A stretch of 64,000 nt of DNA from Pseudomonas saponiphila (GTDB lineage: Bacteria > Pseudomonadota > Gammaproteobacteria > Pseudomonadales > Pseudomonadaceae): positions 2,170,001-2,234,000 of the forward strand of contig NZ_FNTJ01000002.1 of the NCBI RefSeq assembly GCF_900105185.1, in the 5' to 3' direction. The notes beneath the pieces were generated by a model, which did no database searches, was not told the DNA's origin, and worked only from the letters and a program-made list of their open reading frames with translations. A program made the position numbers and the translations under genes. Positions 10,632-18,664 of the stretch are shown in pieces. The first letter of the stretch is position 1, and each line of letters starts with the position of its first letter.

Positions 10632-12317
10632 ATGGCGGCGCCGCGAGTAGCCATGCGAAACATCAAAGAATGTCTGCGCCTCAAGTTTGAGGCCGGCTTG
10701 TCCCACGAGAAGATTGCCCGTGCCTTGCAGCTGTCCAAGGGCGTGGTTAGCAAGTACATCGCGGCGGCGCGGGTGGCCGGGCTGGACTGGCCGGCGCTGG
10801 TGGCCATGGACGAGGCCGCGCTGGCGGCCGCCTTGTTTGCACCGACGTCGACGAACAAGCCGCGCGGTGAGCGAGTGCTGCCCGATGTGCTGAGCATCCA
10901 CCGCGAGTTGCGACGCAAGGGCGTGACCTTGCAGCTGCTGTGGGAGGAATATCTCGCCGCGCATGCGGGCCAGCCGACCTACCGCTACACCCAGTTCGTC
11001 GAGCACTACCGGCGCTACGCCCAGACGCTCAAACGTTCGATGCGTCAGCTGCACCGTGCGGGCGAGAAGCTATTCATCGACTATGCCGGGCCGACGCTGC
11101 CGGTGGTCGACCCGGCCACCGGCGAAGTGCGCCGGGCGCACATCTTCGTCGCCGCCCTGGGCGCCTCGAATTACACCTATGCCTGCGCGACGCCAGGCGA
11201 AACCCAGGTGGACTGGCTGACCTCGCTGGGCCAGGCTCTGACCTACTTTGGCGGCGTGCCGGAAATGGTTGTGCCGGACAATCCGCGCGCCCTGGTCGCC
11301 CAGCCGGATCGCTACGAGCCGGGCCTGAACCGGGCCACGCTGGAGTGCGCGCGTCATTACCAGACGGTGATCCTGCCGGCACGGCCACGCAAGCCTCAGG
11401 ACAAGGCCAAGGCCGAGGTGGCGGTGCAGGTGGTCGAGCGCTGGATCATGGCGCGGCTGCGCCATCGGCAGTTCTTCAGCCTGCATGCGCTTAACCAGGC
11501 CATCGCCGAGCTGCTGGAGGATCTGAATCGGCGCCCGTTCAAGCGGCTCGATGGCTGCCGGCGCGACTGGTTCGAGCGCCTGGATCGCCCGGCCTTGCGA
11601 GCGCTGCCGGTGCATCCCTACGAGGTCGCCACCTTCAAGCGCTGCAAGGTCAGCATCGACTACCACATCGAGGTCAATGGCAGCTTCTACAGCGTGCCCT
11701 CCGCCCTGGCCCGGCAGAACGTGGACGTGCGACTGACGGCACACACCCTGGAAGTGCTGCATGGCAACCGGCGGGTGGCCAGCCACCTGCTGCTGGGGCG
11801 ACGCGGCGCTTACAGTACCCAGCGCGAGCACATGCCCGCGGCGCACCAGGCGCATCGCGAATGGACGCCACAACGCCTGCTCGACTGGGGCGCGCGGATC
11901 GGCCCCTACACGCGCCAACTGATCGATCACCAACTGACCCACAAGCCGCACCCGGAGATGGGCTACCGCGCCTGCCTCGGCCTGCTCTCGCTGGCCCGGC
12001 GCTATGGCAATGCACGCCTGGAAGCCGCTGCCGAACGTGCCGTACACCTGCGCGCCTTCACCGGGCGCAGCGTGCGCAACCTGCTCCAGCAAGGCCTGGA
12101 TCAACAGCCGCTGCCCCAGCGTGCCGCCGAAACGACCTTACCCGGCGACCACGAGAACGTCCGTGGCGCCGACTACTACCAACCCCCGCAACAGGAGCTG
12201 TTCGATGATGCCGCAACACACCCTGAATCAACTGCACCAGCTACGCCTGGACGGCATGGCCCGCGCCCTGGAAGAGCAATGGACGCTGCCGGCCAGCCAC
12301 AGCCTGAGCTTCGATGA
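10632..12317 (+). CDS. istA: IS21-family transposase IstA (copy A)
   Basis: This 561-residue DDE recombinase catalyses strand transfer of the IS. The N-terminus has a helix-turn-helix ([21 protein letters not shown], with key residues LSHEKIAR and SKGVVSKY). The retroviral-type catalytic core begins [13 protein letters not shown] (first Asp), with the second Asp in VVPDNPRAL and the catalytic Glu in [15 protein letters not shown]. The C-terminal half contains the beta-rich domain typical of IstA. The start ATG 10632 follows GAGAGGAA. The frame runs 113 bp into istB, longer than the few-base overlap common in the family, so the last 37 residues may be a read-on tail. Confidence 0.95.
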   Translation: MAAPRVAMRNIKECLRLKFEAGLSHEKIARALQLSKGVVSKYIAAARVAGLDWPALVAMDEAALAAALFAPTSTNKPRGERVLPDVLSIHRELRRKGVTLQLLWEEYLAAHAGQPTYRYTQFVEHYRRYAQTLKRSMRQLHRAGEKLFIDYAGPTLPVVDPATGEVRRAHIFVAALGASNYTYACATPGETQVDWLTSLGQALTYFGGVPEMVVPDNPRALVAQPDRYEPGLNRATLECARHYQTVILPARPRKPQDKAKAEVAVQVVERWIMARLRHRQFFSLHALNQAIAELLEDLNRRPFKRLDGCRRDWFERLDRPALRALPVHPYEVATFKRCKVSIDYHIEVNGSFYSVPSALARQNVDVRLTAHTLEVLHGNRRVASHLLLGRRGAYSTQREHMPAAHQAHREWTPQRLLDWGARIGPYTRQLIDHQLTHKPHPEMGYRACLGLLSLARRYGNARLEAAAERAVHLRAFTGRSVRNLLQQGLDQQPLPQRAAETTLPGDHENVRGADYYQPPQQELFDDAATHPESTAPATPGRHGPRPGRAMDAAGQPQPELR

Positions 12318-12954
12318 ACGCCTCGGCCTACTGCTCGACCGCGAACTGGCCTGGCGTGACAACCAGCGCCTGGTACGGCTGCGCAAGAAGGCCAAGCTCA
12401 AGTACGCCAACGCCTGCCTGGAAGATCTCGACCGCCGCACCGGACGCGCCCTGGACGAGCGTCTGATCGCCACCCTGGCCAGTGGCGACTGGATCCGCCA
12501 GCAGCACAACCTGCTGCTGACCGGCCCGACCGGTGCCGGCAAAACCTGGCTGGCCTGCGCCCTGGGCAACCAGGCCTGCCGCCAGGGCTATAGCACCCTG
12601 TACCTGCGCACCCCGCGCCTGCTGGAACAACTGCGCATCGCTCATGGCGACGGCAGCTTCGGCCGTACCCTGCAACAGCTGGCAAAGGTCGACGTCCTGG
12701 TGCTGGACGACTGGGCGCTAGCCCCGCTGGAGGAAGGAGCCCGGCATGACCTGCTGGAGGTGATCGACGACCGCGCTGGCAGCCGCTCCACCATCCTGAC
12801 GAGCCAACTGCCCATCGAGCACTGGCACGGCTGGATCAACGACCCGACCCTGGCCGATGCCATCCTCGACCGCCTGGTGCACAACGCCTACCGACTGACG
12901 ATGAAAGGCGAGTCGCTGCGCCGAAAAAAAGCCGAGGAACAAGCCGCATCGTGA
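12205..12954 (+). CDS. istB: IS21-family helper ATPase IstB (copy A)
   Basis: This AAA+ ATPase of 249 residues assembles on target DNA and activates IstA. Walker A is GPTGAGKT (about residue 108), Walker B is VLVLDDW (about 168) and the sensor region has TILTSQLP. The start ATGATG at 12205 follows an AGGAG box nine bases upstream, which decides it over longer in-frame starts inside istA. The C-terminus is basic (LRRKKAEEQ). It is translated from the same transcript as istA and overlaps its 3' end. Confidence 0.95.
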   Translation: MMPQHTLNQLHQLRLDGMARALEEQWTLPASHSLSFDERLGLLLDRELAWRDNQRLVRLRKKAKLKYANACLEDLDRRTGRALDERLIATLASGDWIRQQHNLLLTGPTGAGKTWLACALGNQACRQGYSTLYLRTPRLLEQLRIAHGDGSFGRTLQQLAKVDVLVLDDWALAPLEEGARHDLLEVIDDRAGSRSTILTSQLPIEHWHGWINDPTLADAILDRLVHNAYRLTMKGESLRRKKAEEQAAS

Positions 12955-13047
12955 CCGATGCGATTACAATCCAGAACCCGCGCAACCGGGGTGGAAGCAC
13001 CGGTCACGTATTAGCGAAACGCTCGGTCACGTTCACCGAAATCCGCA

Positions 13048-13053
13048 CCTGCT
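13048..13053. repeat. Target-site duplication, right copy (CCTGCT)
   Basis: The same six bases as at 10401-10406 lie immediately outside the right terminal repeat of copy A. Removing the IS plus one copy restores an uninterrupted plpD frame. Confidence 0.85.
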
Positions 13054-13372
13054 TGCGCCGAAAGGGCACGTCTTCTCGGGGCGGGGCATCGGACAGGGCC
13101 TGTTTCCAGTCAATGTTCAGGGCCAGTTTCTCCAGCTCGTCGATCTTGTAGCCCGAGGCATAGAGCCCACCGATCACTGCGCCCATGCTGGTGCCGGCGA
13201 TCGCGTCGATGCGGATGCCTTGCTCTTCCAGGGCCTTGAGCACGCCGACATGGGCCAGGCCGCGGGCCGCGCCCCCCGAAAGCACCAGGCCGATTTTCGG
13301 GCGCGGCGCTTCACTGGATTGAGCGATCAGGGGCAGCAGGCAGAGCAACAGGCAGGACAGCAGGCGGCGCAT
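13054..13372 (-). pseudogene. plpD: plpD 5' fragment: signal peptide and patatin nucleophile region
   Basis: This is the start of plpD. It has a signal peptide ([22 protein letters not shown]), the patatin oxyanion motif [18 protein letters not shown] and the nucleophile elbow GTSMG (Ser about residue 59). The frame then runs through VPFRRK into IS copy A, picks up about 14 IS-encoded residues and stops at 13004. The fragment holds the catalytic Ser but lacks the catalytic Asp, the POTRA domain and the barrel, so no active or surface-exposed lipase can be made. Transcription would start to the right of 13372, in the short gap shared with the SelW-like gene. Confidence 0.9.
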
Positions 13373-13443
13373 CGTGGATCTCGGGACGGGCGATGAAGCC
13401 GGCTATTATAGCGACGCCCTTGAACCCAGGAGTCCGCCGGACC

Positions 13444-13731
13444 ATGACTGAACGTAAACCCGAAGTGATCATCACCTATTGCACCCAGTGCCAGTGGCTG
13501 CTGCGGGCGGCCTGGCTGGCACAGGAGCTGCTGAGCACCTTCAGTGACGACTTGGGCAAGGTGTCCCTGGTGCCCGCTACCGGTGGAACCTTTCATATCA
13601 GCTGCGATGGCGTGCAGATCTGGGAGCGCAAGGCCGACGGCGGCTTTCCCGAAGCCAAGGTGCTCAAGCAAAGGGTTCGTGACTGCATCGACCCCGAGCG
13701 CGACCTGGGACACAACGACCGAGGTCAGTGA
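13444..13731 (+). CDS. SelT/SelW/SelH-family (Rdx) thioredoxin-like protein
   Basis: This 95-residue protein has the Rdx fold. The strand VIITYCTQCQWLLRAAW carries the CxxC redox motif (Cys 14 and 17 region) at the position of CxxU in mammalian selenoproteins, followed by GTFHISCDGVQIWERKADGGFPEAK. Bacterial members are presumed thiol-based redox proteins, with no defined substrate. The ATG at 13444 follows AGGAG; a longer in-frame start at 13393 would add residues not typical of the family. Its 3' end overlaps the convergent EamA gene by 7 bp. Confidence 0.85.
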   Translation: MTERKPEVIITYCTQCQWLLRAAWLAQELLSTFSDDLGKVSLVPATGGTFHISCDGVQIWERKADGGFPEAKVLKQRVRDCIDPERDLGHNDRGQ

Positions 13732-14630
13732 GAGCCGGCCGGCGCCGTTGTGGCCTGCTTGTTTGAGGCGGCCGAGAGTCGGCTCGACACCACGATCGCG
13801 ACGATGATCAAGGCGCCCCCCATCAGCATGCGCAGCGTCGGATTCTCGCCGAACAGCAGCCAGGCCACGGTAATCCCATAGACCGGTTCCAGGGCGAAGA
13901 CCACCGCCGCCGTGCGAGCCTTGATCACCGCCAGGCTGGCGACAAACAGGCTGTGGGCCAGACCGGTGCAGAAAATCCCCAGCAGACTGATCCACAGCCA
14001 ATCCATGGCCCGCACCTGGCCAAGCTCGGGGGCCGCCACCGGCAGCAGGCACAGGGCGACCACCAGGTTCTGGCAGAGGGCCGCCTGCACCGCGGGAATG
14101 CGTCCGGAACTGGCGCGGTTGTTCAAGGACAGCAGGGCAAACAGCAGGCCCGAACCCACGGCCCAGAGCAAGCCGGTGGTGGCCTGGCTGGCGAGGTCGA
14201 AATCCGGGGTGACCAGTACCAGGCCGATGCTCACCAGGCTCACCAGCAGTATCTCGTTGAAGCGGATCCGCTCGCGGAAGATCAGCCCCTCAAGAATCAC
14301 CGTGAAGGCCGGGAAGCTGGCAAAGCCCAGGGTCGCGATGGCCACCCCGGCGACCTTCACCGCGACGAAGAAGCTGACCCAGTGTCCGGCCAGTAACAGG
14401 CCGCTGAGCAGCAGGCGCCGCCAATCGGTGGCGGCCAGTGTCTGCCAGGGCGTGGCGCTGGCCAGGCGCGCGAAGCCAGCCAGGGCCAGCACGGCAAAGG
14501 CCGCACGACCGAACACGATAACCGCAGGCGAGGCGACGGCCAGTTTGCCGAACACGCCGGTCAGGCCGAACATCAGGGCGCCGATATGCAAGGCGCCAAG
14601 GGCGGTACGTGGAGTCATCTTGATCCTCAA
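13725..14630 (-). CDS. EamA-family (DMT superfamily) transporter
   Basis: This 301-residue inner-membrane protein has about ten transmembrane helices arranged as two EamA repeats, for example GALHIGALMFGLTGVFGKL at the start and VVFALEPVYGITVAWLLFGE in the second repeat, the latter being the conserved drug/metabolite transporter signature. Such proteins export or import amino acids or other metabolites, and the substrate cannot be told here. It lies 38 bp downstream of, and co-directional with, the AraC regulator at 14669, which may control it. Confidence 0.85.
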   Translation of the reverse strand: MRIKMTPRTALGALHIGALMFGLTGVFGKLAVASPAVIVFGRAAFAVLALAGFARLASATPWQTLAATDWRRLLLSGLLLAGHWVSFFVAVKVAGVAIATLGFASFPAFTVILEGLIFRERIRFNEILLVSLVSIGLVLVTPDFDLASQATTGLLWAVGSGLLFALLSLNNRASSGRIPAVQAALCQNLVVALCLLPVAAPELGQVRAMDWLWISLLGIFCTGLAHSLFVASLAVIKARTAAVVFALEPVYGITVAWLLFGENPTLRMLMGGALIIVAIVVSSRLSAASNKQATTAPAGSH

Positions 14631-14668
14631 ACAAAAGACGGTGACGGCCTGAAGGGCTGCGGCTCAGT

Positions 14669-15478
14669 TTAAGTAGGGTCGGTGCCTGCGTCTGTCGCGA
14701 TCCTGGGTTTTTTTGTCGAGGGATTAGCCTGGGCTCCCTGCCTGAGCCGTCGGGGGGAATGACCGAACTCGCGCAACATGGCGGCAGCGAAGGCGCTCTG
14801 TGAGCTGTAGCCCACCCGGCTGGCGATCTCGCCGACCGGCAGGGCCGAACCACGTAGCAGTTCCAGGGCCATGTGCAGGCGCCGTCGTCGCACGTATTCC
14901 ATGGGCGTTTCGCCACATTCGGCGATGAACCGTGCGTGCAAGTGGGCGCTGGAAAGACCGGCAATTCGTGCCAGATCGGCCACCTGTAGCGGATGGGCGG
15001 CGTGGCGTTCTATGTGGGCCTTCATGGCGGCGTAGGGCAGCCGTCGCTCGCCAGGATGAAGCGGCGTCGAGTGGTTGAGGCTGGCCAGCAGCAGGACTGC
15101 GCCTTGCTGGGCAATCAGGGGATCGTCCACCGGGCTGTCCGCCAGCCAGTTGACCAGGCGGCTCTGGCTCGGCCCGAGGAGCCGATGTCGGGGCACATCG
15201 AGCAAACGCCGGCTGGCCTCGGCGTGTTCGCCCAATGATTGTTGCACCCAGTGTTCATCGGGGATGTCCAGCACCAGGCAATGGCTTCCACTGGGGCTGC
15301 CGCACACATGCCGGGCGCCGGCCGGCACCACCACGAAGCTCTGTTGCTGCACCTGACTGCCCCGGCCTTCGACTTCGAAATCGAGCTGGCCACGCAGGCC
15401 GAACACCAGTTGCGCATGCTCGTGGCTATGGGCGATCAGGTCGTGAGTGTAATGGCGCAGGGTGAGGATAGATCCCAT
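14669..15478 (-). CDS. AraC-family transcriptional regulator
   Basis: This 269-residue regulator has an N-terminal cupin sensor (LRHYTHDLIAHSHEHAQLVFG and FVVVPAGARHVCG) and a C-terminal double helix-turn-helix (VADLARIAGLSSAHLHARF and VGEIASRVGYSSQSAFAAAM). The start at 15478 (MGSILTLRH) is chosen because AAGGAG lies seven bases upstream; an in-frame ATG at 15559 would add residues unlike a cupin start. It is upstream of, and probably co-transcribed with, the EamA transporter, which suggests control of small-molecule export or uptake. Confidence 0.85.
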   Translation of the reverse strand: MGSILTLRHYTHDLIAHSHEHAQLVFGLRGQLDFEVEGRGSQVQQQSFVVVPAGARHVCGSPSGSHCLVLDIPDEHWVQQSLGEHAEASRRLLDVPRHRLLGPSQSRLVNWLADSPVDDPLIAQQGAVLLLASLNHSTPLHPGERRLPYAAMKAHIERHAAHPLQVADLARIAGLSSAHLHARFIAECGETPMEYVRRRRLHMALELLRGSALPVGEIASRVGYSSQSAFAAAMLREFGHSPRRLRQGAQANPSTKKPRIATDAGTDPT

Positions 15479-15610
15479 CACGGTCTCCTTGGCAGAGGCG
15501 CAGTCTACACCGCCAGTCGGGCGGTTCGGGCTGTCATCGCATTGCCGCATTTTTGTCATGGGCTATTAATCGCTGGGGCGCAAGCTCGCAAAAAATCCCG
15601 GAGAGCGTCC

Positions 15611-16432
15611 ATGACCCATGTCGAACTCGCCAAGCCCAGTCGCAAGCAACGGGTACGGACCTTATGGATTTCCGACGTACACCTGGGGACCCGGGATTGC
15701 CAGGCGGAGCATCTGGCGCAGTTTCTCAAGGGCTACCAGGCTGATCGCATCTACCTGGTGGGGGACATTATCGACGGCTGGAAGCTGCGCGGCGGCATGT
15801 ACTGGCCCCAGGCCCATACCAATGTGATCCGCCGCTTGCTGACCATGAGCAAGCGCGGCACCGAGGTGATCTATGTCACCGGCAATCATGACGAATTTCT
15901 GCGCCGTTACTCCAAGCTGATCCTGGGCAATATCCAGTTGGTGGACGAAGCGGTGCATGTCACGGCGGATGGGCGTCATCTGCTGGTGATTCACGGCGAC
16001 CAGTTCGACGTCATCACCCGCTATCACCGTTGGCTGGCCTTTCTCGGCGACTCGGCCTACGAGTTCACCCTGACCCTCAACCGCTGGCTCAATCACTGGC
16101 GGGCGCGTTATGGCTACGGCTACTGGTCGCTGTCGGCCTACCTCAAGCACAAGGTCAAGACCGCGGTGAGCTTTATCAGTGACTTCGAGGAGGCCATTGC
16201 CCACGAGTGCGTCAAGCGCGAGCTGCACGGGGTGGTCTGTGGCCACATTCACCATGCCGAGATCCGCAAGGTCGGTGAGGTGGACTATCTCAATTGCGGT
16301 GATTGGGTCGAGTCCTGCACCGCCTTGATCGAGCATTGGGACGGCAGCATCGAACTCTATCGCCTGGCCGACGCCCAGGCCCGGGAAGCCCAGCTCAAGG
16401 CCGAACTCACGAAAATGGCGGAGCCGGCCTGA
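15611..16432 (+). CDS. LpxH-like metallophosphoesterase (UDP-2,3-diacylglucosamine diphosphatase family)
   Basis: This 273-residue calcineurin-like phosphoesterase has all metal-site motifs in order: SDVHLG (about 21), GDIIDGW (about 51), GNHDE (about 93), HGDQFD and GHIHHAE near the C-terminal third. In Pseudomonas such proteins are annotated as UDP-2,3-diacylglucosamine diphosphatases of lipid A synthesis. It differs from the shorter E. coli-type LpxH and resembles the LpxH2-like group, whose substrate is less certain. ATG 15611 is preferred over an upstream frame that runs antisense through the AraC gene. It ends 13 bp from the convergent HD-domain gene. Confidence 0.82.
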   Translation: MTHVELAKPSRKQRVRTLWISDVHLGTRDCQAEHLAQFLKGYQADRIYLVGDIIDGWKLRGGMYWPQAHTNVIRRLLTMSKRGTEVIYVTGNHDEFLRRYSKLILGNIQLVDEAVHVTADGRHLLVIHGDQFDVITRYHRWLAFLGDSAYEFTLTLNRWLNHWRARYGYGYWSLSAYLKHKVKTAVSFISDFEEAIAHECVKRELHGVVCGHIHHAEIRKVGEVDYLNCGDWVESCTALIEHWDGSIELYRLADAQAREAQLKAELTKMAEPA

Positions 16433-16445
16433 GCAGGAACGGGCC

Positions 16446-17036
16446 TCAGTCGGAGCCGGACTGTTCCATGGCCGCCTGGTACAGCGACTGCCGGGGCTTT
16501 GCGAACAGCCGTCGCAGCATGGGTTCGAAGAAGCTCAGGGGCAGGCTGGCGTAGGTTGGGTCGAACGCCGCGGCATCGTACTTGGCGCAGAATTCGGCAG
16601 TGCGCTGGTACAGCGGATGCTCGCAAAATTGCTCGCGCAGATGGCGGTCCATGCCCAGATGGTGGAAGAAGTAGTAGCCCTGGAAGATTGCGTGCTTTTC
16701 CACCATCCACAGGTTCTCCGGGCTGACGAAGGGCTTGAGGATGGCGGCGGCGATATCCGCATGATTGTAGGAACCCAGGGTGTCGCCGATGTCGTGCAGC
16801 AGTGCGCAGACTACGTACTCCTCGTCGCGCCCGTCATGCCAGGCGCGGCTGGCGGTCTGCAGTGAATGGGTCAGACGGTCCACCGGAAAACCGCCGAAGT
16901 CGCCTTCCAGCAGTTGCAGGTGGGCCAGGATACGGGCGGGCAGTTGCTTGGCATAGGCACTGAAATCCGCAGCGATGATCGCCCAGTCCTCTTGGCTGCC
17001 ATCCTGCATGTGGGTGAAGCGTGCGTGAGCCTTCAT
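16446..17036 (-). CDS. HD-domain protein resembling mixed-valence di-iron oxygenases
   Basis: This 196-residue protein has an HD-superfamily metal centre: THSLQTA (His), CALLHDIGD (His-Asp), the later histidine in YNHADIAA, and EKHAIFQGYYF. HD proteins are usually phosphohydrolases. The spacing, with two further histidines in a helix containing Ile-Ala-Ala and a tyrosine-rich segment after the last His, resembles PhnZ/MIOX-type oxygenases. I therefore leave hydrolase versus oxygenase open. It has no signal peptide and no obvious operon partner, and converges with the LpxH-like gene. Confidence 0.75.
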   Translation of the reverse strand: MKAHARFTHMQDGSQEDWAIIAADFSAYAKQLPARILAHLQLLEGDFGGFPVDRLTHSLQTASRAWHDGRDEEYVVCALLHDIGDTLGSYNHADIAAAILKPFVSPENLWMVEKHAIFQGYYFFHHLGMDRHLREQFCEHPLYQRTAEFCAKYDAAAFDPTYASLPLSFFEPMLRRLFAKPRQSLYQAAMEQSGSD

Positions 17037-17131
17037 CGTTCGGCCTCTTGTTGTCAGGGGAAGTCGGGCATGGGCCCGAGCCCGGCCGTGGCCTTGATCG
17101 CGCGGTGGCGAGGGCGGATAGCCGGTGGGCT

Positions 17132-17443
17132 CTAGAACGGCACTTTGCCGAGGATCATGTCGCGGTACATGACGAAGTCCCCCAGCAGGCTGTACAGCGG
17201 GTGCTGAAAGGTGGCCGGACGATTTTTTTCAAAGAAGAAATGCCCGACCCAGGCAAAGCCGTAGCCGGCCAGCGGCAGCGCCAGCAACAGCAGCCAGGCA
17301 CCCCTGCCGATGGCCAAGGCCAGGAGGAAGATCACCAGGCTGGTACCGATGAAGTGCAGGCGACGGCAGGTGCTGTCGCTGTGCTCGCTCAGGTAATAGG
17401 GGTAGAACTCGGCGAAGCTGCTGAACTGTCGGATGTTTTCCAT
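17132..17443 (-). CDS. DUF962 / Mpo1-like membrane protein
   Basis: This 103-residue protein has the DUF962 pattern: SFAEFYPYYLSEHSDSTCRR at the N-terminus, a histidine-bearing LHFIGTS, two membrane segments (LVIFLLALAIGRG, WLLLLALPLAGYGFAW) and HFFFEKNRPATFQHPLYSLL with conserved His, Glu-Lys-Asn and His. The yeast homologue Mpo1 is an iron-dependent dioxygenase of 2-hydroxy fatty acids, and conservation of the histidines makes a related lipid reaction plausible. It is transcribed away from the AraC gene at 17603. Confidence 0.85.
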   Translation of the reverse strand: MENIRQFSSFAEFYPYYLSEHSDSTCRRLHFIGTSLVIFLLALAIGRGAWLLLLALPLAGYGFAWVGHFFFEKNRPATFQHPLYSLLGDFVMYRDMILGKVPF

Positions 17444-17602
17444 GGCCGCGATCTCGGTTGTTTGTTGTTGTGCGGGCGGATGTTCTGCGGGAGCTTATGT
17501 GAGTCTAGAATCCCTGGCTGCGCAGGCCAGTGACAATAGGCGCCACTTTAGTATCCTTGGAAAATCGGCCGTAGCATGCGGCTTGTCATGTAAGAAGCCC
17601 TC

Positions 17603-18664
17603 ATGAGCGAACGAACGACTTCTGCGAGCTGGGCCTTGGGAATAGTCAAGGCTCTGGAGATGGATGGCCTGGACTGCCGCGCTTTGTTCAAGCAGTTGGG
17701 GCTCGACTACGGCGCTCTCGAAGACCCCGACGCGCGCTTCCCCCAGGATTCGATGACCCGGCTCTGGCAGCGTGCCGTCGAGCTGTCCGGCAACCCGGCG
17801 ATTGGCCTGAACATGGGCAAGGTAGTGCGTCCCGCATCCTTTCATGTGGCCGGTTACGCCTTGATGTCGAGTCGTACCCTGGTCGAAGGCTTTCAGCGTC
17901 TGGTGCGCTATCAGCGCATCATTGCCGAAAGCGCCGACCTGAGCTTTCGTCTTTTACCCGAGGGTTATGCGCTGATCCTGACGGTACATGGCGACCATCT
18001 GCCGCCCACCCGGCAAAGTGCCGAGGCCTCCCTGGCCTGTGCGCTGGCCCTGTGCAGCTGGTTGACCGGGCGTGCCCTGCAGCCACGCAAGGTCCTGCTG
18101 CAGGGCGAGCAGCCCGAGGATGTGCAGCCTTACAAGGATATGTTCCATGCCCCGCTGGCGTTTTCCGCACCCTTTGATGCGCTGATCTTCGAACGTGCTG
18201 ACATGGAGGCGCCGCTGCCCACGGCCAACGAGGCCATGGCCTTGCTGCACGACCGTTTTGCCGGTGAGTACCTGGCGCGTTTTTCTGAAAGCCGGGTGAC
18301 CCACAAGGCGCGACAGGTGCTGTGTCGCCTGTTGCCCCAGGGCGAGCCCAAGCGCGAAGTGGTGGCGCAGGCCCTGCACCTGTCCCAGCGCACGTTGCAG
18401 CGTCGCCTGCAGGAGGAGGGCACCAGCTTCCAGACCCTGCTGGACGACACCCGGCGAGAATTGGCCGAGCAGTATCTGGCGCAGCCGCGCATGACCTTGC
18501 TGGAGATTGCCTACTTGTTGGGGTTCGCTGATCCGAGCAATTTCTTCCGGGCGTTCCGCCGCTGGTTCGATATCACGCCGGGTGAGTATCGGGCACGCCT
18601 GCAGGCGCTGCCGGCATCGGTCAATGACGCCAGAACGCCGGAATACACAACACGAACACCGTGA
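17603..18664 (+). CDS. AraC-family regulator with AraC-N (OruR/ArgR-like) domain
   Basis: This 353-residue regulator has the N-terminal AraC_N effector domain (residues about 20-205, LFKQLGLDYGALEDPDARFP and FHVAGYALMSSRTLVEGF) and a C-terminal pair of helix-turn-helices (EVVAQALHLSQRTLQRRLQE and LLEIAYLLGFADPSNFFRAF). This is the architecture of Pseudomonas OruR and similar regulators of amino-acid or lipid catabolism. No dedicated target gene is adjacent. Its 3' end overlaps the convergent trkH by 44 bp. Confidence 0.85.
   Translation: MSERTTSASWALGIVKALEMDGLDCRALFKQLGLDYGALEDPDARFPQDSMTRLWQRAVELSGNPAIGLNMGKVVRPASFHVAGYALMSSRTLVEGFQRLVRYQRIIAESADLSFRLLPEGYALILTVHGDHLPPTRQSAEASLACALALCSWLTGRALQPRKVLLQGEQPEDVQPYKDMFHAPLAFSAPFDALIFERADMEAPLPTANEAMALLHDRFAGEYLARFSESRVTHKARQVLCRLLPQGEPKREVVAQALHLSQRTLQRRLQEEGTSFQTLLDDTRRELAEQYLAQPRMTLLEIAYLLGFADPSNFFRAFRRWFDITPGEYRARLQALPASVNDARTPEYTTRTP

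Larger units (their letters stand above)
10407..13047 (+). mobile_element. IS21-family insertion sequence, copy A (2641 bp)
   Basis: The element starts TGCGGATTTCGG and ends CCGAAATCCGCA, a TG...CA terminated inverted repeat. Several internal GTGACC-type repeats lie near the ends (left end 10423-10562, right end about 13002-13032), as expected for IS21 multiple terminal repeats. It carries istA (recombinase) and istB (AAA+ helper ATPase). It interrupts plpD and is flanked by a CCTGCT duplication. The second copy at 41421-44061 has the same length and identical translated proteins, so transposition was recent. I cannot assign a named IS from sequence alone. Confidence 0.95.

Noticed and set aside
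13004..13053. C-terminal extension of the plpD 5' fragment as a natural protein end
   Set aside because: The last residues are encoded by the IS terminal repeat and duplication, not by the host gene.
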